Assembly: GCF_004355185.1 (NCBI RefSeq) | Contig: NZ_CP037922.1 | Span: 1,612,001 to 1,676,000 of the forward strand | Source: Hymenobacter radiodurans | GTDB lineage: Bacteria > Bacteroidota > Bacteroidia > Cytophagales > Hymenobacteraceae | Direction: 5' to 3' | DNA: 64,000 nucleotides | Shown here: positions 54,435 to 63,568 of the stretch, one piece after another | Layout: the number at the start of each line of letters is the position of its first letter | Position numbering within the stretch: position 1 is the first letter of the stretch | The notes under the pieces: generated by a model | Seen by the model: only the letters and a program-made list of their open reading frames with translations | The model's database searches: none | Told to the model about the DNA's origin: nothing | Made by a program: the position numbers and the translations under genes

Positions 54435-57059
54435 ATGACGCAAGAACACCTACGCTTAGCTGAATCAAACGCTCAAAATACCGTCTGGAAGAAGTTTGGA
54501 CCTTACCTCACCGAACGGCAATGGGGTACCGTGCGCGAAGACTACAGCGCCAACGGCAACGCTTGGGAGTATATCACCCACGAGCTGGCTCGCAGCTATG
54601 CCTACCGTTGGGGTGAGGAAGGGCTGGGGGGCATTTCTGACCACCGACAGCGCCTGTGCTTCTCGGTGGCGCTCTGGAATGGGGCCGACCGTATTCTAAA
54701 AGAGCGCCTGTTTGGCCTGACCAACGGACAGGGTAACCACGGCGAGGACGTAAAGGAGTATTACTACTACCTCGACAGCACGCCCACGCACTCCTACATG
54801 AAGATGCTGTATAAGTATCCACAGCAGAAATTCCCGTACGAGCTGTTGGTAGAAGAAAACGCCAAGCGCACCCGCGACCAGCCTGAGTATGAGCTGGATG
54901 AGACCGGTATCTTCGACGACAACCGGTATTTCGATGTGTATGTGGAGTATGCTAAGGCGGGCATCAATGACATTCTGATTCAGATAACGGTGCACAACCG
55001 GGGGGCAAATATGGCCCCCATTATGGTGTTGCCGCAGGTGTGGTTTCGCAATACTTGGGCTTGGGGCCACGACGACTATCGGCCGACGATGAGCACGCCC
55101 GCGCCCGGCGTGGTGCAGACCGACCACAAGGTGATGGGGCGCTACCAGTTGTATTGCGACCAGAATCCGCCGCTGCTTTTCTGTGATAACGACACCAACG
55201 GCGACAAGCTGTATGGTCTGTCGGCGGAGGGTTTATTCTTCAAGGATGGCATCAACGATTATGTCGTTAATGGAAAACTGGATGCCATAAACCCGGCTCA
55301 TACCGGCACCAAAGCCGCTGCTCAGTACACGCTGCACGTACCGGCTGGCGGCTCCCAAACGGTGTGCCTGCGCCTGAGCCAAGCCGAGCTGGAATCTCCG
55401 TTCGCTGATTTCGCCGACATTTTTACGGCCCGCCAGCAGGAATCCGATGAATTTTACGCCCGCATTCAGGAGAAGGTAAAAGACCCGGATGCGCGCAATA
55501 TTCAGCGTCAGGCCTTTGCGGGAATGCTCTGGAGCAAGCAGTTCTACTACTATGACATGGCCCAGTGGATCGACGGCGACCCGAACATGCTGGCTCCGCC
55601 CAACCAACGCCGCACCGGCCGCAACAGCAACTGGCGCCACCTGTATAACGACGACATCATCTCGATGCCCGACAAGTGGGAATACCCGTGGTACGCGGCC
55701 TGGGACCTCGCTTTTCACTGTCTACCCTTAGCCATGGTAGATGCGCAGTTTGCCAAGCACCAGCTACGCCTGCTCACCCGCGACTGGTACATGCACCCTA
55801 ACGGCCAGCTGCCGGCCTACGAGTGGAACCTGAGCGACGTGAACCCACCCGTGCACGCCTGGGCCACCTGGCGCGTGTATCAGATGGATAAAGAACAGAA
55901 TAACGGCAAGGGTGATACGCACTTCCTGGAGTCGGTATTCCATAAGCTCACCCTCAACTTTACCTGGTGGGTAAACCACAAAGACAAAAGCAACCGCAAT
56001 ATTTTCGAGGGGGGCTTTTTGGGGCTGGATAACATCGGGGTGTTCGACCGCTCGGCCCCGCTGCCGACGGGTGGCACCATCGAGCAGTCGGATGGCACCA
56101 GCTGGATGGCCATGTACGCGCTTAATCTTATGCGCATTGCCCTGGAGCTGGCCCAAACCAACCCCGTGTACCAGGATATTGCCAGCAAGTTCTTTGAGCA
56201 TTTCCTCTACATTGTGGAGGCCATGACCCGAAGCGGCGACGGTGCATTCAACCTGTGGGACGAGGAGGACGAGTTCTACTACGACGTGCTGCACACCCCC
56301 GATAATGTACGCACCAAGCTCAAAGTGCGCTCCATTGTGGGCCTGATTCCGTTGTTTGCAGTGGAAGTGCTCGACGACGAACTGCTGGCGGCCATGCCCG
56401 ATTTTACCCGCCGCCTGCGCTGGATGCTGGACAATCGGCCCCAGCTGGCGGAGCTGGTGTCGCGGTGGCTGGAGCCCGGCAAAGGCGACCGACACTTACT
56501 GTCGTTGCTCCGTAGTCATCGGCTCAAATGTCTGCTGCGGCGCATGCTGGATGAGGCCGAATTCCTGTCGGAGTTTGGGGTACGAGCCATGTCGCGCTAT
56601 CACCTCGCAAAGCCGTATGTGTACCCTACACCGGAAGCGGAGTTTACCGTGGGCTATGTGCCCGGCGAAGCGGAGTCGAGCATGTTTGGGGGCAACTCCA
56701 ACTGGCGCGGGCCTATCTGGTTTCCGATTAACTACTTGATTATTGAGTCGTTGGAGAAGTTTTACACCTACTACGGCGACTCTCTGAAAGTAGAATACCC
56801 CACGGGCTCGGGTGAGCTGCGCAACCTCCGCGATATTGCCGCCGCCCTATCGGAGCGCCTGACGAAGCTTTTCCTGAAAGACGAAAACGGCCGCCGTCCC
56901 GCCTTTGGCAACTCTGAGCTGCTCCAAACCGACCCGCACTTCACGGATAATCTGCTCTTCCACGAATATTTCCACGGCGACGACGGTCATGGCCTGGGTG
57001 CCAATCACCAAACCGGCTGGACTGGCTTGGTGGTACGCCTGCTTCAGCCGCAGTCGTAA
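54435..57059 (+). CDS. MGH1/GH63-type glucosidase
   Basis: 874 residues, cytoplasmic (no signal peptide). The pattern WKKFGPYLTERQWGTVREDY at the start and the late (alpha/alpha)6 barrel region (KWEYPWYAAWDLAFHCLPL, GDGAFNLWDEEDEFYYDVL, NWRGPIWFPINYLIIESLEK) are typical of GH63-like mannosylglycerate hydrolase/glucosidase proteins of Bacteroidota and Cyanobacteria. Candidate catalytic acids are the Asp in AAWDLAFH and the Glu in the C-terminal FHEYFHGDDG. It probably degrades a glucosyl compound such as glucosylglycerate or a trehalose-like solute. Confidence 0.85.
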   Translation: MTQEHLRLAESNAQNTVWKKFGPYLTERQWGTVREDYSANGNAWEYITHELARSYAYRWGEEGLGGISDHRQRLCFSVALWNGADRILKERLFGLTNGQGNHGEDVKEYYYYLDSTPTHSYMKMLYKYPQQKFPYELLVEENAKRTRDQPEYELDETGIFDDNRYFDVYVEYAKAGINDILIQITVHNRGANMAPIMVLPQVWFRNTWAWGHDDYRPTMSTPAPGVVQTDHKVMGRYQLYCDQNPPLLFCDNDTNGDKLYGLSAEGLFFKDGINDYVVNGKLDAINPAHTGTKAAAQYTLHVPAGGSQTVCLRLSQAELESPFADFADIFTARQQESDEFYARIQEKVKDPDARNIQRQAFAGMLWSKQFYYYDMAQWIDGDPNMLAPPNQRRTGRNSNWRHLYNDDIISMPDKWEYPWYAAWDLAFHCLPLAMVDAQFAKHQLRLLTRDWYMHPNGQLPAYEWNLSDVNPPVHAWATWRVYQMDKEQNNGKGDTHFLESVFHKLTLNFTWWVNHKDKSNRNIFEGGFLGLDNIGVFDRSAPLPTGGTIEQSDGTSWMAMYALNLMRIALELAQTNPVYQDIASKFFEHFLYIVEAMTRSGDGAFNLWDEEDEFYYDVLHTPDNVRTKLKVRSIVGLIPLFAVEVLDDELLAAMPDFTRRLRWMLDNRPQLAELVSRWLEPGKGDRHLLSLLRSHRLKCLLRRMLDEAEFLSEFGVRAMSRYHLAKPYVYPTPEAEFTVGYVPGEAESSMFGGNSNWRGPIWFPINYLIIESLEKFYTYYGDSLKVEYPTGSGELRNLRDIAAALSERLTKLFLKDENGRRPAFGNSELLQTDPHFTDNLLFHEYFHGDDGHGLGANHQTGWTGLVVRLLQPQS

Positions 57060-57175
57060 GGTGTATTAGGTGTGTAGGGGGTAGTAGCCGCTCATATGAA
57101 GTAAGGCTAGTCGGCTGTTGCGCATTTTATTTCCTAGTATTGAAACCGCGTTCCTCTGTTTCACCTGCCCCTAAG

Positions 57176-59068
57176 ATGCTCCGTTTCAGTACTGCTGCTT
57201 TTTGCTTCGCTAGTGTTATTCTGCTGACTGCTCCCACGGCGCAGGCGCAGCAAAATGCCCCCCAGGATTCCATCTTTGTGCGTCAGAACTACCGCAAGCT
57301 CGACCGCCTTATTCCGATGCGCGATGGAGTGAAATTGTACACGGTCATCTACGTGCCCACCGACGCGACGAAGAAAAATCGGTACCCGTTTCTGCTGGAG
57401 CGCACGCCGTATTCGGCCGCACCGTACGGCGAAACAAACTACCCCACTACCGGCCCTGGCACAAGCCGGGCACTGTCGCAGGAGAAATACATTTTCGTGT
57501 ATCAGGATGTACGCGGACGCTACAAAAGTGAGGGTCAGTTTGAGGAGGTGACGCCCAACGTGCCCGGCAACAAAACCAAGCAAACGGACGAAAGCTCTGA
57601 TACTTACGACACCATTGAGTGGCTGCTCGAGAATGTGCCCAACAACAACGGTAAGGCCGGTATTACGGGCATTTCGTACCCCGGTTTCTACGCCACGGCC
57701 GCTCTCCCCGACGCTCATCCGGCCCTGAAAGCCGTGTCGCCCCAGGCCCCGGTGACAGATGAGTTTATCGGCGACGACGCCCGCCACAACGGCGCGTTTT
57801 TTCTGCTCGATAACTTCTCATTTACCAATTATTTCGACGCGCCGCGTACCGGTCCGTTAGAGGAATACAAGCCGTTATTCACTTTCCGACCGAAAGATGC
57901 ATACCAGTTTTTCCTCGATTTAGGACCGATCAAAAACGCCAATGCGCCGCAGTATTTTAACAACAAAGCCAAGATCTGGAATGAGTATCAGGAGCACGAT
58001 ACGTACGATGCGTACTGGCAGGCACGCAACATCCGAACGGCACTGAAAAATGTAAAGCCCGCCGTTCTGGTTGTGGGGGGCTTTTTTGACGCAGAAGATT
58101 TGTTTGGCGCGCTCAATACCTACAAAGCCATTGAGCAGCAAAACCCCCGCAATAACAGCCGCCTAGTGATGGGCCCTTGGACCCACGGCGCGTGGTCGCG
58201 AGCAGATTGGAGCCAGTTTGGGCCGCTGAATTTCGGTAGCAACACAGCCAAGTATTTTCAGGAAGACATTGAGGTGAAGTTTTTCAACTCCTACCTCAAA
58301 GACAAAGGCAACTTCACCCAGGCCGAAGCCACCATATTTAACACCGGCACCAACGAGTGGAAGACGTTTGAGCAGTGGCCACCGGCCGCTACCCAAGCCC
58401 AAACGCTGTTCTTCCAACCTAATGGCGGGCTTACATTCTCGGCCGCTGCTGCCGCGGAAAGCTTCGCCGAATACGTCAGTGACCCTGGCAAGCCAGTGCC
58501 CTACACCGATGGTATTTTTGCCCGTCGCAACAACGAATACATGATCGAGGATCAGCGCTTTGCGGCCCGCCGCCCCGATGTGTTGGTCTTCCAAACCGCC
58601 CCCCTCACCGAGGATCTTACGCTGGCCGGCCCCCTTACTGCCGACCTGTTCGTGACTACCACTGGCACCGATGCCGACTTTGTAGTCAAGCTCATCGACG
58701 TGCTCCCCGACACGGCCCGCAATCCTTCCCCCAATCCCAAAAACCTTCAGATGGCTGGCTATCAGCGCCTAGTGCGCGCGGAGGTAATCAGGGGACGTTT
58801 TCGTAATAGCTTTGAAAAACCGGAGCCGTTTCAACCGGGTCAGGTGGCAGAAGTGAAATATGAGTTGCCCGGTGTGCTGCACACCTTCAAAAAAGGTCAT
58901 CGCCTGATGGTACAGGTGCAAAGCTCCTGGTTTCCGCTCGTCGACCGCAACCCGCAGACCTTCGTGGACATTGACAAGGCCGAGGACAAAGACTTTGTGA
59001 AAGCGACGCTGCGCTTGTACCACGATGCCCAACACCCATCGGGCCTACGGGTGATGAAGCAGCCGTAA
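57176..59068 (+). CDS. CocE/NonD family hydrolase (X-Pro dipeptidyl-peptidase-like), exported
   Basis: 630 residues from the ATG at 57176, which starts a signal peptide (MLRFSTAAFCFASVILLTAP to AQAQ); a TTG earlier in the frame is unlikely. The alpha/beta hydrolase core has YVPTDATKKNRYPFLLERTP, YQDVRGRYKSEGQF and the nucleophile elbow GISYPGF. Asp and His of the triad should lie in VVGGFFDAEDLF and MGPWTHGAW. The C-terminal jelly-roll domain (LTLAGPLTADLFVTTTGTDA) is typical. Related enzymes cleave alpha-amino-acid esters, cephalosporin side chains or X-Pro peptides. Confidence 0.88.
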   Translation: MLRFSTAAFCFASVILLTAPTAQAQQNAPQDSIFVRQNYRKLDRLIPMRDGVKLYTVIYVPTDATKKNRYPFLLERTPYSAAPYGETNYPTTGPGTSRALSQEKYIFVYQDVRGRYKSEGQFEEVTPNVPGNKTKQTDESSDTYDTIEWLLENVPNNNGKAGITGISYPGFYATAALPDAHPALKAVSPQAPVTDEFIGDDARHNGAFFLLDNFSFTNYFDAPRTGPLEEYKPLFTFRPKDAYQFFLDLGPIKNANAPQYFNNKAKIWNEYQEHDTYDAYWQARNIRTALKNVKPAVLVVGGFFDAEDLFGALNTYKAIEQQNPRNNSRLVMGPWTHGAWSRADWSQFGPLNFGSNTAKYFQEDIEVKFFNSYLKDKGNFTQAEATIFNTGTNEWKTFEQWPPAATQAQTLFFQPNGGLTFSAAAAAESFAEYVSDPGKPVPYTDGIFARRNNEYMIEDQRFAARRPDVLVFQTAPLTEDLTLAGPLTADLFVTTTGTDADFVVKLIDVLPDTARNPSPNPKNLQMAGYQRLVRAEVIRGRFRNSFEKPEPFQPGQVAEVKYELPGVLHTFKKGHRLMVQVQSSWFPLVDRNPQTFVDIDKAEDKDFVKATLRLYHDAQHPSGLRVMKQP

Positions 59069-59614
59069 CTAAGCGCCGGTAGCGCCGGTTGGCAAGGTCG
59101 ATTCCAGTACGCTGACCACATCGCCCACCCGAATTTGCCCCCCACGGATGATGCGGGCCGTAAGACCGCCATGGCCGCGCATGGCGTTGTAGCCGCCGGG
59201 GCCCAGCTCTTCTTCCATGCGGGAGCAGGGGTGGCACTCACCGGTTATTTCTAGAATAACCTCGTCGCCCAACTGCACCTGACGGTTTTTCAGCGCCAGC
59301 AGATTCAGGCCGCTGATGGCCAAGTTGCGCCGCAAGCGGCCGGGCTCTACGGGGCCATCGAGCCCCAAAAAGCCCCCCACGGCCGCTAAGTGCTCCTGTT
59401 GGATAAGTGTAACCTGGCGTTTGCCGCCGGGCTTGGGGCGGGCGTGGTCGCCGCGCAGGTGAGCGTCCGTCAGTACTTCCACTTCGGGCAGTGATACAAG
59501 CGGCTCGCGCCGCACCGGCCGAATACCAATCCACTCGATGCGACCGGTTTGGGGCAAGGTGGACAGCAGGCGGGCAATAGTCGATTTGTCGTCGCCGAAG
59601 AAGGGAAAAGCCAT
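59069..59614 (-). CDS. MOSC domain protein
   Basis: 181 residues from the ATG at 59614. MOSC fold: IEWIGIRPVRREPLVS, GRLRRNLAISGLNLLALKNR, and the conserved Cys region ITGECHPCSRMEEELGPGGY then MRGHGGLTARI. MOSC domains bind sulfur or molybdenum cofactor intermediates and can handle N-hydroxylated compounds. No partner domain or molybdenum gene is adjacent. Convergent with the CocE-type gene and divergent from cfa. Confidence 0.85.
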   Translation of the reverse strand: MAFPFFGDDKSTIARLLSTLPQTGRIEWIGIRPVRREPLVSLPEVEVLTDAHLRGDHARPKPGGKRQVTLIQQEHLAAVGGFLGLDGPVEPGRLRRNLAISGLNLLALKNRQVQLGDEVILEITGECHPCSRMEEELGPGGYNAMRGHGGLTARIIRGGQIRVGDVVSVLESTLPTGATGA

Positions 59615-59800
59615 GTGAGAATAGAGATGGAAAGAGAAAGGAGAGCGTGAAGTTACTGCTTGCGGGTTTCGCAAAAACGAAGGGACCACTGGTTCAGCTT
59701 CTTTTTCGAGTGAATAAGGCTGGCTAATGTATTTTACTATTGCAATACTTAATTTAATTATTCCCTTATTGTAAGAGCAGCTGATATATACGATGTACGC

Positions 59801-60922
59801 ATGCAGGCACAGCAATTACAGCAAAACGTAGCCCGAATTCTGGCTCCGGCGGGCATACAGGTGAATGGTTCTCAGCCTTGGGATCTGCAAATTCACAACG
59901 ACCGGTTTTACCAGCGGGTACTTAGTCAGGGGACGTTGGGGCTGGGCGAGTCGTACATGGATGGGTGGTGGGATTGTGAGCAGATAGATGCGTTTGTCTT
60001 TCGGGCACTGCGCGCTGATCTGTACAAAACCGCTCGCCTGGGCTGGAAAAGTATCTTGGAAGTGCTGCTCACGCAGATATTCAACAGACAGGCCAAAGGA
60101 AAAGCCGCCCGCAACGCGCAGCGCCACTACGATATCGGCAATAATCTGTACGAGCGGATGCTGGACAAGCGCCTGACGTATAGCTGCGGCTATTGGAAGA
60201 ATGCCAACAACCTCGATCAGGCGCAGGAAAACAAGCTGGACCTGATTTGCCGCAAACTGTACCTCCAGCCCGGCCAGCGGGTGCTCGACATCGGCTGTGG
60301 CTGGGGCAGCTTCGCCAAGTTTGCCGCCGAACGCTACGGGGTAGAAGTGGTGGGCGTGACGGTAGCCCGCGAGCAGGTAAAGCTAGCGCAGGAGCTGTGC
60401 AAAGGCCTACCCATCGAAATACGACTCCAAGACTACCGGGACGTGCGCGAGAAGTTCGACCATGTGGTATCGGTAGGCATGGCCGAACACGTAGGCCACC
60501 GCAACTACCGAACCTACATGCGCACGGCAGCCAACTGCCTCAAGGACGATGGCCTGTTTCTGCTGCACACCATTGGTATGGCCTATTCTCGCACTTCCGC
60601 CGATCCGTTTACGAATAAGTATATTTTTCCCAACTGCCTGTTACCTTCCATTAAACAGCTAGGAGGGGCAATGGAGCACCTTTTCGTACTCGAAGACTGC
60701 CATAACTTCAGCGTGTATTATGATAACACGCTGATGGCTTGGTTTCAGAATTTTGACCGCAACTGGGAGCAGCTACGCCCTGAATACGGTGACCGGTTCT
60801 ATCGGATGTGGAAGTATTATTTGCTGTCCAGCGCCGCGTCTTTCCGGGCGCGCCACAACCAGCTCTGGCAAATGGTGCTTTCCAAGCGGGGTTTGCTGGG
60901 AGGCTACGAATCGGTGCGGTAA
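59801..60922 (+). CDS. cfa: Cyclopropane-fatty-acyl-phospholipid synthase
   Basis: 373 residues, membrane-associated cytoplasmic enzyme that adds a methylene group from SAM to unsaturated acyl chains. The N-terminal acyl domain (LGLGESYMDGWWDCEQID) and the SAM motif VLDIGCGWGSFAKFAAERYG are clear, as is the family block RHYDIGNNLYERMLD then LTYSCGYW. The pattern GMAEHVGHRNY completes the active-site region. Monocistronic with a terminator shared with the converging gene. Confidence 0.93.
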   Translation: MQAQQLQQNVARILAPAGIQVNGSQPWDLQIHNDRFYQRVLSQGTLGLGESYMDGWWDCEQIDAFVFRALRADLYKTARLGWKSILEVLLTQIFNRQAKGKAARNAQRHYDIGNNLYERMLDKRLTYSCGYWKNANNLDQAQENKLDLICRKLYLQPGQRVLDIGCGWGSFAKFAAERYGVEVVGVTVAREQVKLAQELCKGLPIEIRLQDYRDVREKFDHVVSVGMAEHVGHRNYRTYMRTAANCLKDDGLFLLHTIGMAYSRTSADPFTNKYIFPNCLLPSIKQLGGAMEHLFVLEDCHNFSVYYDNTLMAWFQNFDRNWEQLRPEYGDRFYRMWKYYLLSSAASFRARHNQLWQMVLSKRGLLGGYESVR

Positions 60923-60969
60923 GGCTGACAAGTATAGAAAAAGCCCCCCAGACGACTGCCGTAAGTACA

Positions 60970-61003
60970 AAAAAACCGCTGACAGTGTTGTCAGCGGTTT
61001 TTT
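60970..61003. terminator. Bidirectional intrinsic terminator between cfa and the DUF4394 gene
   Basis: AAAAAACCGCTGACA pairs with TGTCAGCGGTTTTTT around GTGT. A C6 motif copy lies just to the left. Confidence 0.9.
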
Positions 61004-61026
61004 AGCGAAAATGATAACGACGTTTA

Positions 61027-63054
61027 CTAGCGCACCATCAGACGCTTCGTTACGACACCTTCGGGCGTAGAAAGCTGAAGCATGTAGATGCCTTTCGCCA
61101 CGTTGGTGAGCGAGAGACGCTGGGTAGCGCCGTCGCGGGCGGAGAGAGTACGACGTATTACGGGCTGACCTAAGGCATTAACCAATGTAGCCTCTACCGA
61201 CTGCTTAATTAGAGCGGCTGGCATATTGATGGAAACCTCACCAGTAGCTGGGTTTGGATACACATCTACCTGTGCGCTCACTTTTTCTGAAGCCTTATTG
61301 CTGGATAGTACCGTGCCCGAAATCAGAGCGGATACGCCCGTGATAGGCATGCCAGCGCCAATGACTTCTACCAGTGTTGCAGCACCGCTCGTCAGGTTGA
61401 CGGTATAAAGACTTGCGTTGGTGGTTGTGCCAGGGCTAGCCACCAAGAAGGCTTTGTTCTGGGAGGCAGCTGCAGCAGCCGGATCGAAATAAATGTCAAA
61501 ATCAACGCCGGCAGCTGGGTTTACTGTCATGCCAGAACTGCCTACCGATGCGAACGTACCAGAATTTGGCGCGTCCTGGCGCACAAGCTGATTGTTGGCC
61601 GCATTGTAGTTGTAAAGAATAGTAGCGGCAGGTGCAGTACCTGGGCCACTATTGGTATAAGCCGCCGATGATATAGCGCCACCAGCCGGATTCAGGTTGG
61701 TATCGGTGGCAGTTATAGTTCCATCAACAGGGTTAAGGCGGTAGTTGGCATTGTTGGAGCTTACTACCCGGATGCGGTCAACGGTAGGGTTGAAGTCGAA
61801 TCCGACGCGAGCCGCAGCATCACCAAGCTCTAAGCGTTGGGCAGCACCAACAGCCGTTAGAGCGGCCGTACCTGGATTTACAGTATAAAGCTGGGCGTTT
61901 GCGGTAGGCGCAGCAGCCGTGGCATTATAGCCTAATGCGAATAGCTCGCCGGTAGCAGGCCGGAAATCAAGTCCTACCAGAGTTTGCCCAGCAGCTAAGT
62001 TGGTAATAGACGTTGAAGTACGGATAATTCGGGGGGCATTTGAGTCAAAAGAAATCAAGTTGCTCCCGGTCAGCGCGAACATCAATTGGCCCGCGAGGGC
62101 AATGGGTGGCGACACTGGATCGACGGCGAACGTTGCGAACGTCAGGTTATTGATTGGTAAACCCGTGCCAATAACGCCTTTTGATGTAGCTGCTCCCGAG
62201 CCAACGTTTAACTCATACAGCTGCGTGCTCGTGCCGGTACCAGGAGCACCAGACATCAGAACATAGTTTTCGCCGGTTCTGATAGAGTTAATGTCCATGC
62301 TTACCCCAATCGCAGGGTTGAATGTAAGGCCCGTAGCCGGCCCGGCAGCAGTAATTAAGCCCGTATTCGGAGAGGTCTGAATGAATAGCTGCCCGAGCGC
62401 ATCATCAAATACATACAGCGTGGTGCTGCCCGTACCAATAAAGTTGTTGGTGTAAGCCGCCGCGCCAATAGATGGGGTACCAGGGTTCAGGCTGCCATCA
62501 GGCTGGGTACCAGCCGCAACAGGGTCACCGTCTACAACGGTGCCATTGATAGGGTTGAGGCGATAGTTCGCTCTGTTCGTGCTTACTACCCGAATCCGGT
62601 CCACCACTGGATTGAAGTCGAACCCGATGCGGTCAGTGGCAGCACCGAGTGCCAGCGTCATAGCGGCAGTACCAACGGGCGTCGCAACGCCCGTGGTCGG
62701 ATTGATGACATACAAACGAGCGTTATCGGCTGTGAGGGTAGCATTATAGCCCAACCCGAACAATTGGCCTGTGCTCGGACGAGCGTCCATGCCCACTAAT
62801 ACTTGGCCAGCAGTCATGCCGGTAATGGCAACTGTAGAGCGTAGAACAGTAGGGGCTGCTTCGTCGAAGGATAATAAGTTGGTAGTGGTGCCCACTACCT
62901 GCGTGGCATACATAAGCTGCCCGGTCAGGGGAGGGAGCGTTTGGGCCGTTGCTGGCGCCATAGCGCTAAGGCATAAACCGAGCGTAGCCCCTACTAACCA
63001 AGGAGCACGACGAGCAGCTTTACCGAAGGAAGGGGAGAGTATGGGTAATTGCAT
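61027..63054 (-). CDS. DUF4394 repeat protein with type IX secretion sorting domain
   Basis: 675 residues. Signal peptide (LVGATLGLCLSAMAPATAQ) then two similar halves of DUF4394 type, about residues 45-310 and 320-580. Both contain the same blocks (GQLMYATQ/GQLMFALT, LVGMDARPSTGQLFGLGYNA/LVGLDFRPATGELFALGYNA, RIGFDFNPVVDRIRVVS/RVGFDFNPTVDRIRVVS, NYRLNP). The last 80 residues are a type A T9SS C-terminal domain (VDVYPNPATGEVSIN to GIYMLQLSTPEGVVTKRLMV). It should be exported and attached to the cell surface. Function of DUF4394 is unknown. Confidence 0.88.
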   Translation of the reverse strand: MQLPILSPSFGKAARRAPWLVGATLGLCLSAMAPATAQTLPPLTGQLMYATQVVGTTTNLLSFDEAAPTVLRSTVAITGMTAGQVLVGMDARPSTGQLFGLGYNATLTADNARLYVINPTTGVATPVGTAAMTLALGAATDRIGFDFNPVVDRIRVVSTNRANYRLNPINGTVVDGDPVAAGTQPDGSLNPGTPSIGAAAYTNNFIGTGSTTLYVFDDALGQLFIQTSPNTGLITAAGPATGLTFNPAIGVSMDINSIRTGENYVLMSGAPGTGTSTQLYELNVGSGAATSKGVIGTGLPINNLTFATFAVDPVSPPIALAGQLMFALTGSNLISFDSNAPRIIRTSTSITNLAAGQTLVGLDFRPATGELFALGYNATAAAPTANAQLYTVNPGTAALTAVGAAQRLELGDAAARVGFDFNPTVDRIRVVSSNNANYRLNPVDGTITATDTNLNPAGGAISSAAYTNSGPGTAPAATILYNYNAANNQLVRQDAPNSGTFASVGSSGMTVNPAAGVDFDIYFDPAAAAASQNKAFLVASPGTTTNASLYTVNLTSGAATLVEVIGAGMPITGVSALISGTVLSSNKASEKVSAQVDVYPNPATGEVSINMPAALIKQSVEATLVNALGQPVIRRTLSARDGATQRLSLTNVAKGIYMLQLSTPEGVVTKRLMVR

Positions 63055-63568
63055 TCGACTAAGGGGTTTGAAAATGGAAAGTATACTACCGTTTAAGCTA
63101 TCTGAAACGCGATGAGGGTCTACAAAGCTAAACTTTTATATAGTTTTTGTTACGTGGAAAATATGGGAAATGGATTGATAAATCCACATATATTTTCATT
63201 AGACGTATTTTATCGAAAAAACCGTGATTTTAACAACCAGTGGCTGCTTATATCGTAAACGACTTGTTTTGGCGCTCAGCAAAATTCTGAGTTAGGGGGG
63301 CTTTTTTAGCATTTTGCTGCTATTGGTTGCCTTCTGCATAGGCATCGGCTATGGTTGCCAGAGTGCACTGCTACGAGCTGGTTGAGTGAGGCATGGGGAG
63401 GGAGAGGTATTCGCGCGCTTGTTTTACGTAAAGTCGACAGTAAATTAACAAGATCGCGCTAACCTGCGGGGCAAGCCTGCGTATTGACATCAGGATGGAA
63501 ATGGACTGCTGAATTAGTGTTCAAGCACTTGTATCTGTTTCCTTTTTGTTTTCAAATCTCACCTCTCT
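63055..63568. other. Intergenic region between the DUF4394 gene and dps
   Basis: 514 bases. A TAGCTTTG box on the minus strand (63123-63130) is the likely -7 element of the DUF4394 gene, about 70 bases upstream of its start. A G6 motif copy with a T run lies at 63295-63300. The dps promoter should lie in the AT-rich stretch before 63569. No gene seen. Confidence 0.5.
63123..63130 (-). promoter_or_regulatory. Candidate -7 element of the DUF4394 gene
   Basis: TAGCTTTG on the minus strand matches TAnnTTTG, about 70 bases upstream of the ATG at 63054. No convincing -33 box at the usual spacing. Confidence 0.4.
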
